DNA from: Methylobacter sp.
GTDB lineage: Bacteria > Pseudomonadota > Gammaproteobacteria > Methylococcales > Methylomonadaceae
Direction of reading: 5' to 3'
NCBI GenBank assembly: GCA_003158415.1
Contig: PMJA01000240.1
Location: 1 to 15,243 of the forward strand
Length of the DNA: 15,243 nucleotides
In this document: positions 6,944 through 13,042 of the stretch, piece by piece
How positions within the stretch are numbered: position 1 is the stretch's first letter
Layout: each line of letters begins with the position of its first letter
Position numbers and translations under genes: made by a program
The notes under the pieces: model-generated
Seen by the model: the letters and a program-made list of their open reading frames with translations, nothing else
What the model was told of the DNA's origin: nothing
Databases searched by the model: none

Positions 6944-8575
6944 ATGAAAAGAAAATGTCTTGCTAAGGCTACCGCCAGCCATGCACTCAAATTAATTGTC
7001 GCTGGTGGACTTTCCCTAAGCGGCGCTGAAATTATCCAGGCAGCAGAGCCGGAACAAAGCTATAGCCGGGCGCCCATGGCAGCTTACAATGCGTTAATGG
7101 ATGACGCCCTGCTGGGCAATCCTTATGAAAAGCCGGTCTGGAATTTGCACGACACCTTGCACTTGCCTGATTGGCTGACCGTCGGTCTTGAGAACCGCAC
7201 CCGCTATGAATCGTTAAGCGACACCTTTAAGCCTAGTCAACCGTCCCCTGCGCCTCGGGCGGGCGGCAGCAACGAGCAGATCGCCCTGCAATCTGATCTT
7301 TGGGTACAAGCCAGATTCGGTAAATTCCGGTTTGCCACTGAATTTATGGACTCTCGCGCGCTGTTATCTGCTTCGGGTAGCAATAACACCCCGAACCCGC
7401 CCAATAACACCATGGTTGATACCCTCGACTTTACCCAAATTTATGCCTCCTGGGCGGATCAAAACGCGTTTTTAAGCGGTCTTGGTGTAGAAATTAAAGC
7501 CGGTCGCCAAACCATGGACTTGGGCAGTCGCCGCTTGGTTGCCCGGCCTATATACCGCAATACCGTCAATAACTTTACCGGCATGCGCATCCGGGTGCTG
7601 GATTATGGTCAATGGCAACTGAATGCCTTCGGCACCATGCCCGTACTGCGTTTTCCAAACTATATTAAAACCCCCGCTAATGGCGACCCCAACCTGTTGG
7701 CGGCCAATGCCAACCTGCTGTCCAATGGTGATCAACAATGGGATCAGGAAGATACCCATACCTGGTTTTCCGGCGGCATATTGGAAGGCTATGACGTCGT
7801 TAAGAATGTCAACGTCGATTTGGCACTATATGCTCTGAATGAAAGCGACAGCAATAATAACCCTACTCGCAACCGCAATTATTTTACGCCTAACCTACGG
7901 TTTTATATCAAACCTAGCAAAGGGGATTTTGACTTTGTCGCCGAGGGCATGGGGCAGTTCGGTACCGTGCAATACAATACCTCCGTCAACAATCAACAAC
8001 TACATCACCAGGCGTTTTCCAACCATCTCGAAGCGGGCTATAGCTTTGACCTGCCCATGTCCCCCCGTTTTCTTGTGGAATATGACTGGGCCAGCGGCAG
8101 TAACAACAGCAGCAAGTATAGGTCTGGTGCCACCGACGGTCGTTTCGATCCGCTTTATGGCGCTTCAGATTTGGATTTTGGCTCAACCGGCATCTATGGT
8201 GCTTTTCAACGCAGCAACATCAATTCGCCGGGCGCCCGGCTCAATTTTGCACCCCGTAAAGATGTTACGGTTTCCTTGCAAGAACGGGCTATCTGGCTGG
8301 CATCGGCCAGCGATTGCTGGGGAGGATCATCCTGCTCATCAACGACATCGCCCGGTTTGATAGGTAATACCAAAGGTACCAGTGGCAGTTATGTGGGTGA
8401 TCAATTGGGAGCTTCGAGTCGTTACAATTACAACAGTAGCTTGAATTTTGAGGCGGGTTGGTTTCATTTATTTAAAGGTCAGTTTGCCAAAACAGCCGTC
8501 TCATCGGCAACCGGAACCACAACACCGGGCGGTGATACCAATTATTTCTATGTGCAAAGCCAAGTTAGATTTTAA
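6944..8575 (+). CDS. Outer-membrane beta-barrel of the alginate-export (AlgE-like) porin family
   Basis: The 543-residue product starts with a signal peptide (MKRKC, then a hydrophobic stretch to about residue 34, IIQAA). A domain of alternating polar and aromatic strands follows, and it ends in YVQSQVRF, the terminal-Phe signal of outer-membrane barrels. Features such as TVGLENRTRYE, FATEFMDSRA, IKAGRQTMDLGSRRLVARP and AGYSFDLPMSPRFLVEYDWA are typical of the alginate_exp/AlgE-like porins of proteobacteria, many of which have no link to alginate. The TTG at 6938 is in frame, but the ATG at 6944 has the better spacing from CAGG. Its place between molybdate genes, with a ModE-type box about 90 bp upstream, suggests a channel for molybdate or another anion. 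That substrate is inference. Confidence 0.85.
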   Translation: MKRKCLAKATASHALKLIVAGGLSLSGAEIIQAAEPEQSYSRAPMAAYNALMDDALLGNPYEKPVWNLHDTLHLPDWLTVGLENRTRYESLSDTFKPSQPSPAPRAGGSNEQIALQSDLWVQARFGKFRFATEFMDSRALLSASGSNNTPNPPNNTMVDTLDFTQIYASWADQNAFLSGLGVEIKAGRQTMDLGSRRLVARPIYRNTVNNFTGMRIRVLDYGQWQLNAFGTMPVLRFPNYIKTPANGDPNLLAANANLLSNGDQQWDQEDTHTWFSGGILEGYDVVKNVNVDLALYALNESDSNNNPTRNRNYFTPNLRFYIKPSKGDFDFVAEGMGQFGTVQYNTSVNNQQLHHQAFSNHLEAGYSFDLPMSPRFLVEYDWASGSNNSSKYRSGATDGRFDPLYGASDLDFGSTGIYGAFQRSNINSPGARLNFAPRKDVTVSLQERAIWLASASDCWGGSSCSSTTSPGLIGNTKGTSGSYVGDQLGASSRYNYNSSLNFEAGWFHLFKGQFAKTAVSSATGTTTPGGDTNYFYVQSQVRF

Positions 8576-8593
8576 ATGACATCGTATTAAAAT

Positions 8594-8814
8594 ATGAGAA
8601 AAAATAGATTTGCCGCTTTCGGCGGCGGCGCGATCATCGGCACTTTGGGCGGTCTTATTGGCCTGGGGGGAGCTGAGTTCCGCTTACCGTTGTTGAACTA
8701 TTCGGCGCTTTCCTGGGTGGACAGTTGGTCGGCATAGTTCCGGTTAGCTTATTACTGCCGTTGCTGGCCTTCATACTGGTTATATCGGCAATTAAGGTTT
8801 GGCGGCATGGCTAG
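8594..8814 (+). pseudogene. TauE/SafE-family permease remnant, internally deleted and frameshifted
   Basis: The start reads MRKNRFAAFGGG, then AIIGTLGGLIGLGGAEFRLP, the characteristic glycine-rich first helix of TauE/SafE-type anion exporters. This frame breaks after LPLLN, near 8695, and stops at 8735-8737. From 8701 another frame reads FGAFLGGQLVGIVPVSLL and LPLLAFILVISAIKVWRHG, then stops at 8812-8814; this looks like the family's last membrane segments. The join therefore fuses the N terminus to the C terminus and lacks most of the roughly 250-residue protein. It lies between the porin and modA. The first helix is recognisable; the C-terminal match is less certain. An intact short protein is unlikely. 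Confidence 0.75.
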
Positions 8815-8873
8815 TCCGGTCTTTCTCTGCTCGGCTTTAGCGTGCGATTTTTAAAGATACCGCAAATACGCCT

Positions 8874-8900
8874 TGAGCGAATTTGTGCTTCAATACTGTA
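8874..8900 (+). promoter_or_regulatory. Weak promoter candidate ahead of modA
   Basis: TTGAGC near 8874 followed by TACTGT 15 bases later, or TGTAAT at 18, is a poor sigma-70 match in the 114 bases between the permease remnant and modA. No ModE-box palindrome is visible here, so modABC may instead be read from the porin promoter. Confidence 0.25.
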
Positions 8901-8928
8901 ATACATCATTTAACCCTTGGAGAATATT

Positions 8929-9699
8929 ATGTTACCTAATCGTTTTTTTCGTCCACTTATCGTCGCATGGTTGATTTTGCTTGCTCCCGCTTCCTGGGCA
9001 GCAACCACCCTGGTCGCCGTCGCCGCTAATTTTACTAAACCGATGACGGAAATAGCCGCCGAGTTTGAAAAATCTACGGGTCACAGTGCCAAACTATCGT
9101 TCGGCTCTACCGGCAAATTCGTCTCGCAAATGGAAAACGGCGGACCCTTTGAAGTGCTGCTGGCGGCGGACGAAACCGGCCCGCAGAAATTGCTACAGGA
9201 CGGTCTGGCCGTACCCGGCAGTGAATTTATTTACGCGCTGGGCAAACTGGTGTTGTGGTCGGCAACACCCGGCACTGTCGACGATCAGGGCAAAATCCTC
9301 AGCGTCGGCGGCTTTAAACATCTGGCCTTGGCTGATCCCAAGCTCGCGCCTTACGGTGCGGCGGCAGTGGAAGTATTAAAAAAGATGGGACTCAAGGAGA
9401 AACTGCAACCCTTGATCGTGCAGGGTGAAAACATCGCACAAACGTATCAATTTATCAGCACCGCCAACGCCGAATTGGGGTTTGTGGCGCTGTCACAGGT
9501 CATTGATATTAATAGTGGAAAAATCGGTAGCGGTTCAGGCTGGATTATTCCAAACAGCGACTATACGCCGATTCGGCAAGGCGCAGTGCTACTGAAAAAA
9601 GGCGTTGAAAACCCGGCGGCACAGGCCTTGCTAGATTATTTAAAATCCGCTCCGGCCTTGGCGATTATCAAAAAATACGGCTACGATTTGTCCAAATAA
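8929..9699 (+). CDS. modA: Periplasmic molybdate-binding protein ModA
   Basis: ModA captures molybdate (and tungstate) in the periplasm and delivers it to ModBC. The 256-residue precursor has a signal peptide ending PASWA (residues 20-24), and the mature protein begins ATTLVAVAANFTKPM. The oxyanion-site loops are recognisable as AANFTKP and FGSTGKF, followed by FEVLLAAD, ALADPKLAPYGAAA and ELGFVALSQV, all standard for ModA of the class with NF after the first strand. A TTG at 8917 would add four residues, but GGAG at 8919-8922 sits correctly for the ATG at 8929 and decides the start. modB follows after 187 bases occupied largely by a nested inverted repeat. Identity is secure; molybdate against tungstate preference cannot be read from sequence. 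Confidence 0.96.
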   Translation: MLPNRFFRPLIVAWLILLAPASWAATTLVAVAANFTKPMTEIAAEFEKSTGHSAKLSFGSTGKFVSQMENGGPFEVLLAADETGPQKLLQDGLAVPGSEFIYALGKLVLWSATPGTVDDQGKILSVGGFKHLALADPKLAPYGAAAVEVLKKMGLKEKLQPLIVQGENIAQTYQFISTANAELGFVALSQVIDINSGKIGSGSGWIIPNSDYTPIRQGAVLLKKGVENPAAQALLDYLKSAPALAIIKKYGYDLSK

Positions 9700-9719
9700 C
9701 AAATCGTTCTATAAATTCA

Positions 9720-9860
9720 CCACGAAGACAGGTAGGTCGGGTTAGCGATAGCGTAACCCGACAAATAGAAACTGCACACCGCTACGCTGTCGGGTTACGG
9801 CTATCGCCTAACCCGACCTACGACTTTTAAATATTTTCGTGCTTTTCGTGTCTTTCGTGG
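9720..9860. repeat. 141-bp nested inverted-repeat element between modA and modB (REP/MITE-like)
   Basis: Outer arms are CCACGAAGACA (9720-9730) and TGTCTTTCGTGG (9849-9860), complementary except for one inserted base. Inner arms, 9732-9763 and 9788-9821, are complementary over 32-34 bases with two single-base indels. Each inner arm is itself a hairpin of GTCGGGTTA and TAACCCGAC around a GC-rich loop, so the 8-mer TCGGGTTA appears four times in alternating orientation. The element has no coding potential. Its shape fits a non-autonomous mobile or REP-type repeat; similar TCGGGTTA palindromes are, to my knowledge, common dispersed repeats in gammaproteobacteria. In the message it would form a large structure between modA and modB. 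Confidence 0.85.
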
Positions 9861-9886
9861 ACAAGTAACTAATAAACGAGGCATTC

Positions 9887-10573
9887 ATGCTGACTTCCGC
9901 CGACTTCGATACCTTGCTGTTAACCTTCAAGGTGGCCAGTATTTCCACGGCGTTGATGATGGTGCTCGGCACCCCTCTAGCCTGGTGGCTAGCGCGTACG
10001 AGTTCCGCCTGGAAAGGCATCATCAATGCCGTGGTGGCGTTGCCATTGGTGCTACCGCCGACGGTATTGGGTTTTTATTTGCTGGTGATGATGGGGCCTG
10101 CCGGGGTTATTGGTGAGTTCACAAACTGGTTAGGCATAGGCACTTTGCCGTTCACTTTTGCCGGATTGGTGGTGGCCTCAGTGCTGTATTCGATACCGTT
10201 CGTCGTGCAGCCTTTGCAAGCTGCATTTGCCACCATCGGCGAGTTGCCTTTGGAAGCGGCGGCAACCCTCCGTGCCAGCCCGCTAGATACATTTTTCAGC
10301 GTGGTTATGCCGCTGGCAAAACCCGGATTCTTGACCGCCATCATTTTAGGATTTACCCACACTGTGGGCGAATTCGGCGTAGTGCTAATGGTCGGCGGCA
10401 ACATACCCGATAAAACCCGCGTCGTGTCGGTGCAAATTTACAACCATGTCGAAGCCATGGACTACAGTGATGCACACTGGTTAGCTGGCGTATTGCTGGT
10501 GTTTTCATTTACCGTACTGCTAACGCTCTACACCGTGTTAAAAACCCAACCTACTGCCCATCAATTGAAATGA
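9887..10573 (+). CDS. modB: Molybdate ABC transporter permease ModB
   Basis: ModB forms the inner-membrane channel of the molybdate transporter as a dimer with two ModC. The 228 residues contain about five hydrophobic segments (roughly 9-36, 44-70, 86-110, 137-165 and 197-218). The cytoplasmic coupling (EAA) loop starts at Glu123 (EAAATLRASPLDTFF, then VVMPLAKPG), and the next helix carries the ModB-typical TVGEFGVVLMVGGNIP. Length and order match the family. The ATG at 9887 follows AACGAGG. Its stop overlaps the modC start (ATGA), so the two are translationally coupled. The distance from modA is unusually large for this operon because of the repeat element upstream. Confidence 0.96.
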   Translation: MLTSADFDTLLLTFKVASISTALMMVLGTPLAWWLARTSSAWKGIINAVVALPLVLPPTVLGFYLLVMMGPAGVIGEFTNWLGIGTLPFTFAGLVVASVLYSIPFVVQPLQAAFATIGELPLEAAATLRASPLDTFFSVVMPLAKPGFLTAIILGFTHTVGEFGVVLMVGGNIPDKTRVVSVQIYNHVEAMDYSDAHWLAGVLLVFSFTVLLTLYTVLKTQPTAHQLK

Positions 10574-11649
10574 CTAATCCAATTATTGTCCGCTTTCGGC
10601 TCGACTACGGCGCTTTTCAACTGGCTGTCGATCTGAGTTTGCCGGGTTCCGGCATCACCGTGCTATTCGGCCATTCCGGCTCCGGCAAAACAACGCTGTT
10701 GCGCTGCATCGCCGGACTGCAACGCGCGCAGCAGGGTTATCTGGAAATCAACGGCAACGTGTGGCAAGACAGCGAACGCGGCGTGTTTCTGCCCACGCAT
10801 AAGAGGCCATTGGGTTATGTGTTTCAGGAAGCCAATCTGTTTCCACATTTGACGGTAGCGGGAAATCTGCAGTTCGGCTTGAAGCGGATAGCCAAACAGT
10901 CGAACACTGCCGATCTTCAGCATATTGTGGAACTACTGGGTATAGCCCATTTACTCAAACGCCTGCCGGATTGCCTGTCTGGCGGCGAACGGCAGCGGGT
11001 CGCCATAGCCCGTGCGCTGGCACTCAATCCCCAAATCCTGCTGATGGATGAACCGCTGGCGTCACTGGACGCCAAACGCAAACATGAAATTCTGCCTTTT
11101 TTAAGCCGCTTACATAGTGAGCTGGCCATTCCGGTGCTGTACGTCACCCATTCCCAACAGGAAGTTGCGCAGCTGGCCGATACTTTAGTGATTATGGAGG
11201 ATGGTCGGGTACAGGCTTCTGGGCCGCTGGCGGAAATGCAAAGTCGCCTCGACGTGCCGCTGGCGCAGGATCGGGATGCCGCCACGGTTTGGCAAGCCAC
11301 GGTCAGCGAACATGAAACCGATTATTATCTCACCCGCGTAGTCTTTGCCGACGGCGCGCTCAGCCTGCCGCTGGTCGACGCCGCCGTCGGCACGCCGCTA
11401 CGCGTGCAGATCTACGCCCGCGATGTCAGCATTGCCCTGGAGGCTCCGACGGCCACCAGCATACTCAATGTGCTGCCGGCTACCGTCACCGGCCTTGCCG
11501 ACGATCACGGTGGTAGAACCGTCGTGCGTTTGCAAGTCGGCAATCAGGCGCTGCTGGCGCACATCACCCGCAAATCAGCGCTGTTATTGGGATTGCACGC
11601 CGACATGGCGGTTTATGTGCAGATCAAGGGCACATCGATATTGAATTAA
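10570..11649 (+). CDS. modC: Molybdate ABC transporter ATP-binding protein ModC
   Basis: ModC hydrolyses ATP to drive molybdate import through ModB. All ABC motifs are intact: Walker A GHSGSGKTT (34-42), Q-loop YVFQEANLFPHL, signature LSGGERQ (136-142), Walker B LLMDEPLASLD (Asp160, Glu161) and switch His194 in YVTHS. The C-terminal region from about 290 (ATSILNVLPATVTGL onward) is a TOBE/Mop domain, which in related ModC proteins can bind molybdate and inhibit transport. The 359-residue length is usual. The ATG overlaps the modB stop by the ATGA arrangement. It is the canonical counterpart of the degenerate ModC-like protein at 5597. Only an imperfect hairpin without a T-run follows. Confidence 0.97.
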   Translation: MTNPIIVRFRLDYGAFQLAVDLSLPGSGITVLFGHSGSGKTTLLRCIAGLQRAQQGYLEINGNVWQDSERGVFLPTHKRPLGYVFQEANLFPHLTVAGNLQFGLKRIAKQSNTADLQHIVELLGIAHLLKRLPDCLSGGERQRVAIARALALNPQILLMDEPLASLDAKRKHEILPFLSRLHSELAIPVLYVTHSQQEVAQLADTLVIMEDGRVQASGPLAEMQSRLDVPLAQDRDAATVWQATVSEHETDYYLTRVVFADGALSLPLVDAAVGTPLRVQIYARDVSIALEAPTATSILNVLPATVTGLADDHGGRTVVRLQVGNQALLAHITRKSALLLGLHADMAVYVQIKGTSILN

Positions 11650-11659
11650 AGGATTGTTG

Positions 11660-11691
11660 CTTACTTCACAGCTCAATTCAAGTGTTGTAAG
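11660..11691 (+). other. Imperfect hairpin downstream of modC
   Basis: CTTAC and CAC pair with GTG and GTAAG around a 2x2 TT/TT internal loop and a 12-base loop, 10 bases after the modC stop. There is no U-tract, so it is at best a weak terminator or a 3' stabilising structure. Confidence 0.3.
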
Positions 11692-11751
11692 ATTTACTAC
11701 ATTTATTTGTCTATAGGGCTATATCCAATTTTATTTTATGTGATTTCTTTA

Positions 11752-11772
11752 TAACGGCTACATGCACCGTTA
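11752..11772. promoter_or_regulatory. Perfect inverted repeat, candidate enhancer site for a sigma-54 activator
   Basis: TAACGG (11752-11757) and CCGTTA (11767-11772) are exact inverted copies separated by 9 bases. The centre lies about 127 bp upstream of the start expected from the -24/-12 promoter at 11863-11878. That is the usual position of upstream activator sites. Which activator would bind is unknown. Confidence 0.5.
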
Positions 11773-11862
11773 ATTAGAAAATTCTTGTAAATTCATACAG
11801 TAACGTTGCAAACTATTTTTTATCGGCTCATTTCTATCCTCATAGATCCTAAAATATAATAT

Positions 11863-11878
11863 TGGCAAGTGTTTTGCT
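11863..11878 (+). promoter_or_regulatory. Sigma-54 (RpoN) -24/-12 promoter
   Basis: TGGCAAGTGTTTTGCT matches the consensus TGGCAC, R, four bases, TTGCW at every defined position except one (A for C). The GG and GC have the exact required spacing. Transcription should begin near 11889, leaving a leader of about 20 bases with a ribosome-binding site before the ATG at 11909. This placement strongly supports function. Expression would need an RpoN-dependent activator. Confidence 0.8.
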
Positions 11879-11908
11879 TATATTTTATAAAAAGAGAAAG
11901 AGGTGGAT

Positions 11909-12310
11909 ATGTCATTACACATTGGGGCCATGATGCCGGATCGCTCTCTTGATGAGAGTATTTTTATTAAAGCAATTACCAAAGTTGCTACCGATTTAGC
12001 CAGATTGCGCAATCAGCTCGTACAACAAAATACGCCTGTCCTGGATATTATATTTTTATTACCCAGCAGGCAGGAAAAAGCTGACTTTGCAGGATTACGG
12101 TTGCGTTCTTATGACACTGCAGGACAAACTCTAAGGATAGAATCCGCTGTACCGGAAAAGATGGTGACATCAATTCATGCCGAGCGTTTCGTTATAGCGA
12201 TTATGCAGGATGCCATTGATGCGGCCGACCTATTCTTTAGCGAACACGCTATTCCATTTAACGGGTCTGCACATTTGGCCTTGGTGGACGGCTTAAGCCG
12301 ATACAAATGA
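11909..12310 (+). CDS. Unrecognised 133-residue protein, first gene of the sigma-54 cassette
   Basis: I do not recognise this family. The protein has no signal peptide or membrane segment and looks cytoplasmic and mixed alpha/beta. An N-terminal helix with LARLRNQLVQQ (about 28-38) leads to a hydrophobic strand LDIIFLLPS, then GLRLRSYD and TLRIES strands, then a long C-terminal helix around RFVIAIMQDAIDAADLFFSEH. The start at ATG 11909 is chosen over the GTG at 11903 because AGAGG at 11899-11903 lies 5 bases before the ATG and would overlap the GTG. It sits directly behind the sigma-54 promoter and 61 bases ahead of the next gene. Its codons resemble those of the neighbours. A role as partner or adaptor for the AAA+ protein is only a guess from position. 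Confidence 0.85.
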   Translation: MSLHIGAMMPDRSLDESIFIKAITKVATDLARLRNQLVQQNTPVLDIIFLLPSRQEKADFAGLRLRSYDTAGQTLRIESAVPEKMVTSIHAERFVIAIMQDAIDAADLFFSEHAIPFNGSAHLALVDGLSRYK

Positions 12311-12371
12311 ACAGCACACGAAATTGATCAACGATTTTATTTTTACTTAAACTTAGCTGGAGAAACAAAAA

Positions 12372-12941
12372 ATGCTACTAGAAACCTATCAAGCTAAAGG
12401 CTTGCTGACTGTCACTCTGGTTAATGATCAAACCAGCGACACCGGTATTTACGCTTATCGTGGCGATCTGGTTTTAAAAGAAGGCGCTCTGCGTGAGGGC
12501 TCGACTACCGACCGCAAACCACCGGAAGCCCTGCTGATTCATTCCGCATTGATTATTGAAAACGACAAAATTAAATTTATTAACGGCCTGCTGCCTACGC
12601 TCGCTTTGCTGCCGGTTTTTGTTGAAAAATATAAAGATGACATAGCCCCGGACTGCATCGCGTTGGTTTATGTGGAAAATATAAGCAAAGGCTTGCAGGT
12701 TGAACTGGAAGGCGTGACCTATAAATTGCTGCCTTTCAAACAAGGCCTGGTATGGAATGAATTGCTGGAAGAACTGTATATCGAAAAAAGCGAGCTGAAG
12801 AATCAATCGCCTGAAGATAAAGTCGCTATCGCATTCGCAGCAGCCAAAACCTATAAGCCGAAAACGCCGCTGGTTTCTTTTTCTGAAGCGGAAGAAAATA
12901 CTTTCTTGGTCATTAAAGACGCGTCAGTCGGCGCAATTTAA
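12372..12941 (+). CDS. Unrecognised 189-residue protein, second gene of the sigma-54 cassette
   Basis: No family is recognised. The protein is soluble in appearance, without signal peptide or transmembrane helix. The N-terminal half is rich in beta strands (GLLTVTLVND, TGIYAYRGDLVLKEGA, EALLIHSALIIENDKIKFINGLLP). A middle strand, CIALVYVENISKGLQVELEG, precedes helical, acidic stretches (WNELLEELYIEKSEL, EDKVAIAFAAAKTY). GGAG lies about ten bases before the ATG, so the start is well supported. The stop is followed by a hairpin (12955-12981) and then the AAA+ gene. Position and direction suggest it works with its two neighbours; the sequence alone gives no activity. Confidence 0.87.
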   Translation: MLLETYQAKGLLTVTLVNDQTSDTGIYAYRGDLVLKEGALREGSTTDRKPPEALLIHSALIIENDKIKFINGLLPTLALLPVFVEKYKDDIAPDCIALVYVENISKGLQVELEGVTYKLLPFKQGLVWNELLEELYIEKSELKNQSPEDKVAIAFAAAKTYKPKTPLVSFSEAEENTFLVIKDASVGAI

Positions 12942-12954
12942 GAGGATCTTTCAG

Positions 12955-12981
12955 TAGCCGGAAGCGTTGCGCATCCGGCTA
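12955..12981 (+). other. Hairpin between the second cassette gene and the AAA+ gene
   Basis: TAGCCGGA (12955-12962) and TCCGGCTA (12974-12981) pair perfectly around an 11-base loop. Only TTTG follows, so complete termination is unlikely. It could act as an attenuator or processing site that makes the ATPase less abundant than the two upstream proteins. Confidence 0.6.
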
Positions 12982-13042
12982 TTTGCTTGATGCGCTACAC
13001 CTACCCTGCTTCATCCCCATTGTCCATTCATTGAGAGTCGCC

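Noticed and set aside
7839..8360. A 173-codon frame on the plus strand
   Set aside because: It lies entirely inside the porin gene in another frame; the porin frame has signal peptide, strand pattern and terminal Phe.
9720..9860. CRISPR array or intrinsic terminator
   Set aside because: The repeats are inverted and nested rather than direct with spacers, and no U-tract follows the stems.
11752..11772. TAACGG/CCGTTA dyad considered as a third ModE box
   Set aside because: The half-sites face the opposite way to CGTTAT...ATAACG and the centre is not AT-rich, so it is treated as a separate site.
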